Source: Kiritimatiellia bacterium (lineage in GTDB: Bacteria > Verrucomicrobiota > Kiritimatiellia > UBA8416 > JADHWI01). Taken from it: 64,000 nucleotides of DNA. The notes under the pieces were generated by a model. The model was not told the origin of the DNA. It saw nothing but the letters and a program-made list of their open reading frames with translations, and did not search any database. The stretch lies in the NCBI GenBank assembly GCA_030744755.1, contig JASLPY010000009.1, positions 45,786 to 109,785 on the forward strand, written 5' to 3'. Positions 11,101 to 19,900 of this stretch are shown here, one piece after another (the stretch's first letter is position 1; each line of letters starts with the position of its first letter). The translations under genes and the position numbers were made by a program.

Positions 11101-12193
11101 CGGTCAGGCCGCAGACCAGCTTGCCATGGCTGCCGACCAGGCCTTCGGTGCCGAAGAAGCGTTTGATGACATGTTCGGCCAGGATCCCGGTCAGGAAGGC
11201 GGTGAACAGAGCGCCCAGAGTCAAGGGCAGGGTCAAGGTGAGGGCCAGGGCGAAGGCCAAGGTGAAGGCGAAGGCCAGGGTCAAGGCGAAGGTCAAGGGC
11301 AAGGCCAGGGTGAGGGCGAAGGCCAAGGTGAGGGCCAAGGCCAGGGTCAAGGCGAAGGTCAAGGGCAAGGACAAGGTGAGGGCGAAGGCCAGGGTCAAGG
11401 CGAAGGGCAAGGGCAAGGCCAGGGTCAAGGCGAAGGCCAAGGGCAAGGCCAGGGTGAAGGTCAAGGTCAAGGACAAGGTCAAGGGCAAGGCCAGGGTGAA
11501 GGTCAAGGTCAAGGACAAGGTCAAGGGCAAGGCCAGGGTGAAGGTCAAGGACAAGGGCAAGGTCAGGGGCAAGGGCAGGGGCAAGGCGGTCAATCGTCTC
11601 CGCAGCCGGCCCAACAGGCCGCTGCGCAGGCTCTGCAGCAAGGCGCCGAAGCTTTATCGCAGCTGAACCAGGCTTTAGGAGCCCAGGTTGCTGCGCTGCC
11701 GCAGGAAGGCTTGCAGGATTCCGGCGTTGCCGCGTCGCCCGCCGCACCCGCGCTTGCACAAGGGTTTGCCCAGGCTTCGGAAGCCGCTGATGTCGCCTAT
11801 GCTCCTGCCGCGGCCCAGGCCGCCCAGGCTGCCGCACAGTCTCTCGGCAGCGCAGCCCAGGCCGCTGCGCAGAGCATGGGCATGGAATCATCTCCGGCCA
11901 TGCCACCCAGTGCTTCGTCGGGCCAAGGTCAAGGCCAAGGTCAAGGTCAGGGTCAGGGCCAGGGTCAAGGGCAAGGACGGCAGCAGTTCGCGCTGCAGGG
12001 CGATGTGCCGGCCGAACTGAAGCGGCACGGCGTCTCACTGGCTGACTGGTTGCGCTTCAAGGGAGAGATGCGCGGCGAGATCACCGAGCAGGCCGGTGAG
12101 GACTCCCCACCCGAGTACCGCGACCTGGTTAAGAAGTATTTCCGCGAACTCGCCCGGCAGGGGGCGAAAGAGGAAGATAAGGTGAAGAAATGA
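8168..12193 (+). CDS. DUF4175-like membrane protein with long Gly-Gln-Glu repeats
   Basis: 1341 residues. Two membrane segments at about 35-55 and 60-80, a third near 160-180 ending IAWPGQTSRLF, then Ig-like periplasmic segments, then a long Gln/Ala/Glu-rich coiled-coil zone (about 540-860). Residues about 858-902 are tandem PSGQS repeats; about 1018-1140 are almost purely GQ, GE and GQGQ repeats, and a second GQ tract lies near 1251-1272. The last 70 residues are ordinary charged sequence containing WLRFKGEMRGEI. The N-terminal half looks like DUF4175 proteins, which often lie beside MoxR/BatA genes. The 3' end overlaps the next start by 4 bases (ATGA), so the two are translationally coupled. 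The repeats should be flexible and very hydrophilic, perhaps spanning the periplasm. Confidence 0.8.
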   Translation: MTPDNDRHFEELPPAIVAALKGLINRVHFVIWLRGSLAVAAVFVGSMLAIMAIDASVVLIPQSVRWLTSAGGIIATLGTAYWLLCRPFRKKLTLTRIARLLETRHEELEERISSAVELLSSKESDDYLGSRQLIDILANEAVSDVSSLNPQSEFTTQAARPYIVASSVFMAVLVLLFIAWPGQTSRLFARALAPYAEIGNVHAAKLGIKPGDTVIASGDPLLIEVEMYLPAVSRAELRRVHEDGSEVVERMTLLSAKEDKISRFSLRFPVVTETFRYRVRAGRAVSGYYTIEVVQRPAVENLTVRYDFPAYTRLPPHIDADSTGDIVALAGTHTTIAAHLNKDIQSGDLMVDGAATPGRTDSRKDKRPLLSWPVTLQNKQSGTWWLEVKDLNGFENLPAMRKLRALADRVPSIQITEPAQATLKLKPDDLVPFLYVARDDFGIGAVNMLVAIDGADADLTPGELPAGQEGVPGIWLGKTALDLSALDLERARRLTVQLSVADILPASMGGPQSVVSEKITIDIDRGAKSFVKQTFDAQEKEIREGLEDALAKLEGAERVTKKAVSLPENQGKDPWTKAKDEIEAMRRELAAVESEMRDMSEKVEGTAFSRLGPQMASAVADGIEPARKEAELIQLSDKAADRKAHAQAADAEIGDSIAQVEDLLKELDKTAEQVDALAKLSDMARQEARLAQAAQDLAAAGQDIQPWQQEQQALAGQLAEMVKGNPEAMQNLIDGQQREAGALARQAAGLAERQEALRQIADNMQAPEATDQVRQALLDEIQRQQRDVARDTVGLQQGMSEEQGEPFQQVAQAAQTTWDAAQEVAHDNLDQALDSAQQAQQQLQQAASQLQQQSPRQPSGQSPSGQSPSGQSPSGQSPSGQSPSGQSPSEQSPSGQSPSGQSAQQGSPQGQQAAQLADRQAAIADQIDSIAQGNLGDALAAMQEQIDQDAGGLAQDAASLEDSVTDWSPESEPPFGLAGQAADQLAMAADQAFGAEEAFDDMFGQDPGQEGGEQSAQSQGQGQGEGQGEGQGEGEGQGQGEGQGQGQGEGEGQGEGQGQGQGEGQGQGQGEGEGQGQGEGQGQGQGQGEGQGQGQGEGQGQGQGQGQGQGEGQGQGQGQGQGQGEGQGQGQGQGQGQGQGGQSSPQPAQQAAAQALQQGAEALSQLNQALGAQVAALPQEGLQDSGVAASPAAPALAQGFAQASEAADVAYAPAAAQAAQAAAQSLGSAAQAAAQSMGMESSPAMPPSASSGQGQGQGQGQGQGQGQGQGRQQFALQGDVPAELKRHGVSLADWLRFKGEMRGEITEQAGEDSPPEYRDLVKKYFRELARQGAKEEDKVKK
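10747..10878 (+). repeat. 15-base tandem repeat coding for PSGQS
   Basis: About nine copies of a 15-base unit (core TCAGGACAATCACC with small changes) lie inside the DUF4175-like gene and encode successive PSGQS pentapeptides, with one PSEQS variant. The bases of adjacent copies are nearly identical, so the tract could change length by slippage. Confidence 0.85.
11221..11979 (+). repeat. Gly-Gln/Gly-Glu coding microsatellite tracts
   Basis: From 11221 to about 11586 the gene is built of hexamers such as GGTCAA, GGGCAA, GGCCAG and GGTGAA, encoding GQ and GE dipeptides. A second, shorter tract of the same units lies at about 11922-11979, after an Ala/Gln-rich spacer. The reading frame stays open throughout. 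Purine-rich hexamer tracts like this can vary in copy number without changing frame. Confidence 0.85.
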
Positions 12194-13272
12194 GAAACGG
12201 TCGTCCAGCCGGTCCCGGGACCCTGTTGCTGCTTGCGCTGTTGGCGTTGCCTGTGTTCGTCCCTCTCTCCCACGCCGAACGCGCCTCCAACGTTCTTACA
12301 CCTTTCCAGGCCGAGGTGGACGCGGCCGTTGAAAAGGGTCTTCATTTCCTGGCCGGAAAGCAAAAGGAGAATGGCTCGTTCGAAGGTGGCAAGGGCGATG
12401 TCACCGCCATCGTGTCGCTGGCCGGCATGGCTTTCCTGGCAAAAGGCCACACGCCTGGCTACGGCCCCTACGGAAAGCATATCAATCGCTGCATCGACTA
12501 CTTGATCAGCCAGCAGCAGCCCAACGGGATGCTCGTGCATCGCCATGGCAATCACGGCGGTATGTACTCCCACAACATCAGCACACTTTTCCTTTCGGAA
12601 GTGTGCGGGATGCTCGACCCCCCGCGCGAGAAACGGCTGGCCAAGGCCCTCGGCAAGGCGGTCAGGCTCATTATCTCGGCCCAACAGGTTCCGAAAGACG
12701 ACAACCATCGCGGCGGATGGCGCTACAAACACGATTCGCGCGACAGCGATCTCTCCTGCAGCGGTTGGGCGGTCATGGCGCTACGCTCAGCCCGTCTCAA
12801 CGGCGCGCCCGTGCCGGACGAGTCAATCGAAGAAGGTGTGGCCTACATCATGAGGCGCTGTGACGAAGCCCGGGGAACCTTTGGATACCAGGACCGAAAC
12901 GGCCATGCTGTGACACTGACCGGTGCGGCACTGCTATGCCTGGAGTTAACCGGCTCGCACGGGAAGGATCTGACCTTCAATGCGGGTGACTACATTCTCA
13001 ACAGCATGAAGCAGTTACCCGGCCAGGGGCACGCCTACTACGGCAACTACTACAACGCCCAGGCCATGTTCCAGCTCGGTGGCAAGTACTGGGAGAAGTA
13101 TGCCGAGTGGATGTACAACCAATGGCTGGAAAAACAGCATGAGGATGGATCCTGGCGCCATGGCGGTCACGGCGAGACATACAGTACCGCCATGATGCTG
13201 CTAGCCTTCACTGTCCCTTACCGCCAACTTCCCATCTACCAACGCGACGAAACGGTGGATGAAGAGAAGTAG
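12190..13272 (+). CDS. secreted squalene-cyclase/prenyltransferase-like toroid protein
   Basis: 360 residues with a clear signal peptide (basic start, Leu-rich core, cut after SHA near residue 28). The mature part has repeated alpha/alpha-barrel motifs such as GLHFLAGKQKENGSF, CIDYLISQQQPNGM and WRHGGHGETYSTAMMLLAF, typical of the terpene-cyclase/prenyltransferase toroid fold. This is also the fold of the thioester domain of alpha-2-macroglobulins. There is no DxDD cyclase motif, so an enzyme role is unlikely; binding or scaffold duty outside the membrane is more plausible. It starts inside the last codon of the previous gene (ATGA overlap), marking it as the last member of the MoxR operon. 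Confidence 0.82.
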   Translation: MRNGRPAGPGTLLLLALLALPVFVPLSHAERASNVLTPFQAEVDAAVEKGLHFLAGKQKENGSFEGGKGDVTAIVSLAGMAFLAKGHTPGYGPYGKHINRCIDYLISQQQPNGMLVHRHGNHGGMYSHNISTLFLSEVCGMLDPPREKRLAKALGKAVRLIISAQQVPKDDNHRGGWRYKHDSRDSDLSCSGWAVMALRSARLNGAPVPDESIEEGVAYIMRRCDEARGTFGYQDRNGHAVTLTGAALLCLELTGSHGKDLTFNAGDYILNSMKQLPGQGHAYYGNYYNAQAMFQLGGKYWEKYAEWMYNQWLEKQHEDGSWRHGGHGETYSTAMMLLAFTVPYRQLPIYQRDETVDEEK

Positions 13273-13324
13273 GGCGTTGTTCAACGCCCAACGCTCAACG
13301 TCCAACGCCCAACGTCCAAGTTGG
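13272..13324. repeat. CAACGYC heptanucleotide repeat
   Basis: Directly after the stop codon, GGGCGTTG pairs with CAACGCCC (13272-13289), and five 7-base units CAACGCC, CAACGCT, CAACGTC, CAACGCC, CAACGTC follow, ending in CAAGTTGG. The same family occurs at 40144-40182, 42291-42354, 56184-56218 and 59206-59389, mostly just 3' of a gene and in the same orientation relative to it. Confidence 0.85.
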
Positions 13325-13372
13325 TCCCGCCCCATGCTAAGATCAGGTGGAGACAGGTCTTTTCCGCGGAAT

Positions 13373-13401
13373 TTGTTCTTTTTTTGTCTTTTCTGTAATA
13401 T
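13373..13401 (+). promoter_or_regulatory. sigma-70-like promoter before the ECF sigma gene
   Basis: TTGTTC (13373-13378) and TAATAT (13396-13401) are separated by 17 bases, a near-ideal housekeeping promoter spacing, 67 bases before the sigma factor ATG. It lies after the heptad repeat, so the sigma/macroglobulin/serpin genes probably form a unit separate from the MoxR operon. No clear ECF-type GGAAC -35 box was seen. Confidence 0.55.
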
Positions 13402-13467
13402 CAAGGCAGTGTTTCGCCCAATACAGTGTAGGGAAGCACGGTTGGCGTGTATTCCGGTGGAGTTTGC

Positions 13468-13980
13468 ATGACCTCTGAGCCGACAGACAAGTATGTGGAG
13501 TTGCTGACAGATTGTCAGAGCCGGCTCTACGGGTATATTTACTCCCTAACCGGGCGGGCGGACGTGGCCAGGGAAATCCTCCACGACACCAACCGGAAGC
13601 TGTGGGAAATCAAAGACAGCTACGACCCCAGCCGGGAATTTGTGCCGTGGGCATTCAAGGTAGCCTTCAACCAGGTCCGAACCGACCGCAAACGCCGGAA
13701 ACGTGAACGCCTGGTCTTCCTCGATGAAAAGACACTTCACGCGCTGGCCGACGAACACACGTCCTCGCGTGACCGGGTTGACGATCGCGTCGTGGCGCTG
13801 GAGACCTGCCTGGGCAAACTCAAGTCCGGTCAGCGCAAACTGATCGAAGACTATTATCATGGTGGCGCTTCCGTTGACGCACTCGCGGAAGCTGTGAATC
13901 GGCGGGCAAACTCGGTGGCGGTGACGCTTCATCGGATTCGTCAAGCCCTTGCCGACTGCATCCGGAGGGCCATGGCATGA
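13468..13980 (+). CDS. ECF-type RNA polymerase sigma factor
   Basis: About 170 residues. The ATG at 13468 is preferred over the upstream GTG at 13447 because GGTGGAG lies at the right distance before it. Region 2 is seen in CQSRLYGYIYSLTGRADVAREILHDTNRKLW and the basic stretch RTDRKRRKRER; region 4 is the helix-turn-helix around LAEAVNRRANSVAVTLHRIRQALADCIRRA. The form (tryptophan-containing YDPSREFVPWAF region) is that of PVC-type ECF sigma factors. The TGA overlaps the ATG of the FecR/macroglobulin gene by 4 bases, the usual arrangement of an ECF sigma with its anti-sigma factor. It probably controls this island, inferred from position only. Confidence 0.92.
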   Translation: MTSEPTDKYVELLTDCQSRLYGYIYSLTGRADVAREILHDTNRKLWEIKDSYDPSREFVPWAFKVAFNQVRTDRKRRKRERLVFLDEKTLHALADEHTSSRDRVDDRVVALETCLGKLKSGQRKLIEDYYHGGASVDALAEAVNRRANSVAVTLHRIRQALADCIRRAMA

Positions 13981-16900
13981 CCTCGAAGGAACCCCGTTTT
14001 GACGAGCTGGACAATCTCCTGTGTGCCCTTGCCGCGGATGCCCTGGACGAATCGCAGCGAGAAGCGCTGGAAGAACTCCTCAACACCAGTGCCGACGCGC
14101 GGCAGCGCTACCTGGATTACATGTCCGTGGACGCCATGCTTCAATGGCGGTTCACCCCCGAGCAGCAGGTCTCCTTGCCCAAACCGGCACCCAAAATACT
14201 GCAATGGCCAATCCGCGTGGGGCTGGCTGCCGCGGCGGCCCTGCTGATAGGCATGCTGGCCGTGCACAGCCTGTGGCGGCCGAACCCGGCGGTTCCGCCG
14301 GAGCCTGGTCCCGCAATTGCCGTCCACATCCCGTCGGATTATGTCACGCCCCTGGATATCCCAGGCTGGCGGGTGTTGGTCCATAAGGACGCCGTCCGCG
14401 GACAGTGTGATCGGACTTCTCTCGAACTCACGGAGGGCGATGCCTACGTCCAGTCCATTCCCACGGACGGCCAACGGCTTCCCTTCTCCGTAAACACCCC
14501 GGCGGGCGTCGCGACCGCGCGGGGAACGCGCTTTCATGTTATAGCGAAAACAGGAAAGGACAAAACAGAAGTGAACCTCACCAACACTACAGCTAAGGCT
14601 GTCCATATGACACGCGTGCTCGTAATGAGCGGCATCGTAGCATTGAGCAACTCCTGGGGCATGGCTGAAGCCAATTCCGGCGAGCGATTGGAGAGTACAT
14701 CTGACACTGCTCCAAAGAAACTGATGCAGGAGGGCCACTACAAGGAGGCCCTGGACATCTACAAGAAACTCGTCGTGGACCCGGCCCACACCGGTGCCGA
14801 AGCAGGTGATGATCTGGGAGCTGCTCTGCAATGCATGAACCAGCTCGGCCGTCCCGACGGCTGGGACGAACTGGCAGAGAAAGCCATAAACGCTCACCCC
14901 AAAGACTGGCGCCTGTTGTGGTCGTCGGCTCGGGGCTACTATCACTCGGTGCACTATGGGCGCATCTCGGACGGCAAGTTCTATCGCGGCCACCACATCC
15001 GCAGCGGACGCCAGATCAATGCCCGACTCCGCGACCGCATCCGCGCGTTGCAGTTGATGCAGCAGGCCCTGCCCTTCATCGGCAAGGACGATGACCCCAA
15101 GAAAGTCAGCGCGTTCTACATGGACCTGGCAAGTCAACTGCGCGGGTATCACAACGCCTGGATTCTCCAGGCGCTGACGGATATCGAAAACCTGCCTGAC
15201 TTGGACGATCCGAACGCTTGGGGTCGCACTCGCCACGCGCCCGTGCATGAAGACAACCGACCCGTGTTCTATCCACTGCCGAAGAGTTGGAAGACTGCCC
15301 GAAATGACGGCGAACGCTGGCGCTGGCTGCTGCACAAAGCGGCTGAAGCCGATCCCGAACGCAAGAACACGTTCGAACTGGAGTTTGCCGACTTCCTACG
15401 GAATCAGTTCGGTGTGCAGACGCTCGGTTCCCTGCGCAGGACGGACGCAGACGGAGCTCCCGTGAGCGGTCTTTATGCCGCTCATACGCTCGACGACAAC
15501 GAAACACTTGCCCGACTCGCCACCGGCGTCCAGCGGCTCAAGCTGCCCAAGGATTTCAGCTTCATCACACGCTACCGGAAGATCGCCGGCGATAGACCCC
15601 CGGAGAAGCCCTCACCCATCAAGGATCTCACGTATAGCTACTACGAAGGTGACTGGGACGAGCTGCCCGACTTCGACAAGCTGAAGCCCAAAGCAACCGG
15701 CAAGATCCCCAAGGGCCGCTTCGATGCTACGGTGGGCAAACGCAAGGACTACTTCGGGCTCGTCTTTGAGGGGACACTCCAGGTTCCCAAGAGCGGGACC
15801 TACACGTTCACGCTCGATTCGGATGACGGCTCGATCCTGCAGGTCGGGGACGCTTTTGAACTCAACTACGACGGCCTGCACGGCATGGGCCAGCCAAAGA
15901 GCGCTACCGCCGAGCTTGAGAAAGGCAGCGTTGCCATTCGGGCCGGAATGTTCGAGAAGACAGGCGACGAAGGGTTGGGAGTGACCTGGTCAGGGCCCGG
16001 GTTCACGGGTGAACGTTTGTCTCGCTTCACCCACGTGACGCCCGAGGAAAAGGCGCTCAACACGCTGGCCGGCATCTACGAGAACCGCCTACAGCTCTCG
16101 CGCGCGGCGAAAGTCTGGGAGGAGAGCATCGAGCGCTACGGTGCGGGCAACGGGGGCTTCAAGCAGGATCGGCTCGACCAGATTCTGAAGGCGTGGTGCC
16201 GCCTCGAAGGCACCGGCATGCATCCGGCTGGTGAGAAGGTGGAGCTCAGTTTCTCGTTCCGCAACGCTCGCCGAGTCAACTTCGTCGCGCACAAAGTGAA
16301 GCTCGACACGTTCATCGAGGATATCAAGGCCTACATAAAGTCCGACCCCAAGGATCTGGACTGGCAACGGACCAACCTTGACGCCATCGGCAATCGGCTT
16401 GTGAAGGAGAACGAGGCTAAATACCTGGCCGAAAAGGCGGCGGAATGGGCCGAGCTTCTGAAGCCGGCCGACGATCACTGGGAGAAACGTATCGACATTG
16501 AGACCCCGCTGAAAGCCTCCGGCCTGTACCTGCTCAAAGCCACGGCGGCTGATGGAAACACGAGCCGGCTTCTGGTGTGGATCACCGACAGCGTGATCGT
16601 GGACAAGCGTATCCACGACAACCATCTCTACTTCGTGTCCGATGCCACGACGGGCGAACCCCTCCCGCAGGCCAACCTGGAGTTCTTCGGCTGGAAGAAC
16701 GAATGGCACCGCGGGCAAAGGCGAAGACATACCAAGGTCGTGAACTTCGCAGAGATCACCGACGCGCAGGGCGTTGCGGTCCCGAACGCGGCTGTCGCCC
16801 CCCAGGACTACTCCTACCTGGTTATCGCCAGAACCGAGGCCGACAGCCGGTTTGCCGTGCTGGGCTTTACGGGTATGCGGCGCGCACCCTATCGCCATAT

Positions 16901-19900
16901 CGCCCCGAACAGGGCCCGTGCCTACATTGTGACCGACCGGCCCGTGTACCGCCCGAAGCAGAAAGTCCACATTCATTCATGGGTCCGACATGCCCGTTAC
17001 GATCTGGAGGACATCTCGCGCTATGCCGGCCGGTCGTTTGTCCTGCGTATCAACGATCCCACGGGGAAGAAGCTGCTGGACAAATCGTTCAAGGCCGACA
17101 CGTTCGGCGACTTCCAGCATCGGCTGGACCTGGCGGAAGACGCGCGTCTCGGCCGCTACGGGATCTCGGTCATCGCAAAGGACTTTCCGGACCCGGTGAC
17201 TGGAAAGAAGCGAAAGGAGTATCACCTCGGCTCATTCAATTTCAATGTCGAAGAATATAAGAAGCCCGAATACGAGGTAACCGTCGAGGCCCCGAAGGAA
17301 CCGACGAAACTGGGCGACACGATTGAGGCCACGGTCAAGGCCAGGTACTACTTCGGTGCCCCCGTGACCAAGGCCAGGGTCAAGTACACGGTTCGACGCA
17401 CCGAGCACTACAACAACTGGATGCCACCCCGCCGCTGGGACTGGTTCTACGGTGAGGGTTATTGGTGGTTCTGGCAGCCTTACGACTGGTATCCGCGCTG
17501 GCCCGTCTGGGGATGCATCGGCCCCCGCCACTGGCATCGGGCCGGACCTCCGGAGATCGTCCAGGAAAACACCGTGGAAATAGGTGCTGAGGGCGAGGTG
17601 AAGATCAAGATCGATACGGCCGTGGCCAAGGCCCTGCACGGCGACGTGGATCACAAGTACGAGGTCACAGCAGAGGTCGTCGATGAATCACGGCGCACGA
17701 TTGTCGGCAAAGGGTCGGTCATCGCAGCTCGCCAGCCATTCAAGGTATTTGCCTGGTCGGAGGAAGGCCATTACCGCGTCGGAGATGAGATTACGGCCAA
17801 GTTCCAGGGGCGAACGCCGGACGGCAAGCCCGTGGAGGGAAAAGGCAAGGCCGTACTATATGCGGTCGCTTATGACAACCAAGGCAACCCCGAGGAAGAA
17901 GAAGTCCAGACATGGGACGTTGGCACCGACGAGAACGGCACAGCCAAACTCTCGATCAAGGCGCACGCAGCGGGGCAGTATCGCCTGTCCTACAAGCTGA
18001 CAAGCACGAAAGGTCATGAACGCGAGGGTGCGATGATGCTTGTGGTACGCGGCAAAGGCTTTACGGGCGCCGACTTCCGATTCAACGACCTCGAGTTGAT
18101 CCCGGACAAGGCCGAGTACAAGGTCGGCGACCGCATGCAACTCATGGTCAACACGGCGCGGAAGAACAGTACGGTACTGCTCTTTCCACGGGCGGTCAGT
18201 GGCGTAACGCCGAAGCCCATCGTTCTGCGGCTCGACGGCAAGAGCGTGACCAGGGAGTTCGAGATCACGGCCCGCGACCTGCCCAACTTCCATATCGAGG
18301 CTGTCACGGTGAGCGGTGGCCGCATCTTCACGCAGACGCGCAACATTGCCGTGCCGCCCGAGAAACGAGTACTGGACGTGGCCATCGCGCCGTCCGAGAC
18401 GCGCTACAAACCCGGCGCGGCGGGCAAAGTGAAGATTCGGCTGACTGATATTCACGGCAAGCCGTTCGAAGGGCAGGCAGTGGTCTCGGTTTACGACAAG
18501 TCCGTCGAGTACATCTCCAACAACCGACCGCAGGACATCAAGGTCTTCTTCTGGAAATGGCAGCGGCAACACGGCCCGTACCGCGTAGACAGCCTTTCGC
18601 GGCGCTTCGCTCAACTCTTGAAGAAGGATGAGAAATTCATGCGCAACGTCGGGGCCTATGGTGCACAGCAGGCTTTATGGAAGAACGCGACGGAGCGCCC
18701 GGAATCCGCAATGATGAGGGACAGCGCGGCGAGCGGCTATCATCTCGCCTCCAAACGAGGTGGGATCCTTACAGCTTACTACAGTGGGGCTGATAAGAAG
18801 GCAAGCAAGGGCAAGAGTCTGCTGATGGAGTCCGCGTCGTCCATGAATATAGCACCGCAAGCGGCCTCGGCGAAGTTCAACGATAGCGCCAATGCCTTGT
18901 CCGCCGCGGCACCACCGCCCTTGATGGCAGCCACCGTGCGCAAGGATTTTGCCGACACGGCCTGCTGGAGTGCCGACATCACGACCGACCAGAATGGCGA
19001 AGCGGAGATCGATCTCACCATGCCGGAGAACCTGACCACCTGGAAGATACAGGTCTGGGCGTTGGGACACGGTACCGTGGTTGGCGAGGGGAGCACCGAA
19101 GTCGTCACCAGCAAGGATTTGCTCATCCGCCTGCAGGCGCCGCGTTTCTTTGTGGAACGGGACAAAGTCCTACTCAGCGCGAACGTGCACAACTACCTGG
19201 ACGGCAAGCGTGACGTGCGCGTAGCGCTCGAAATGGACGGCGGCAACCTGGTCGCGGCAGACAAGAAGAGCATGGTCCAGACCATTTCGCTTGCCGCCAA
19301 GAAAGATAAGCGCGTGGACTGGTGGGTCAACGTCGAGAAAGAGGGCCGCGCGACGATCCGCATGAAGGCTCAGACCACGGACGACGCCGATGCCATGCAG
19401 ATGGAATTCCCGGTTTACGTTCACGGCTCACTGCGCACGGAGTCCTGGAGCGGGGTGCTGAAGACTGGAGAGAAGATTGCCAAGCTGCTCATGCAGGTGC
19501 CGAAGGAGCGCCGCCCGGACCAGTCGCACCTCGAGATCCGGTATTCGCCCAGCATCGCCCTGGCCATGGTCGACGCGTTGCCCTACCTGGCCCGGTATCA
19601 CCACAAGAACTGCGAGAGCATCATCCACCGCTTCATGCCTGCCGTGCTCACGAAGAAGCTGCTGGCGGACATGGATATCGACCTGAACACACTGCGGGAG
19701 AAGACGACAAACCTGAACCCGCAGGAGATCGGCGATTCTAAAAAGCGCGCCAAACAGTGGAAGAAGTTTGACACCAATCCGATCTTCGATAACGCCAAGG
19801 TCACGTCACTCGTCAAGAAGGGCCTGGCCGATCTCGGCGCACTGCAGAACCAGGATGGCGGCTTCAGCTGGCTCCCCCACGTGCGACATCGCCGGGACTC

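Noticed and set aside
11221..11586. CRISPR-like regular repeats
   Set aside because: Units are 6 bases with no unique spacers and keep the reading frame; this is a coding repeat.
11078..11641. Leu/Thr-rich reverse frame over the GQ repeat
   Set aside because: It is the mirror of the Gly-Gln repeat and looks like a membrane protein only because of base composition.
13941..15335. 464-codon open frame on the minus strand
   Set aside because: It is antisense to the FecR/macroglobulin gene, whose protein motifs are clear; the reverse product shows no family features.
19590..19640. Cys1879 as a working thioester residue
   Set aside because: It is one residue off the conserved Cys position and the partner Gln is Ser, so a thioester cannot form in the usual way.
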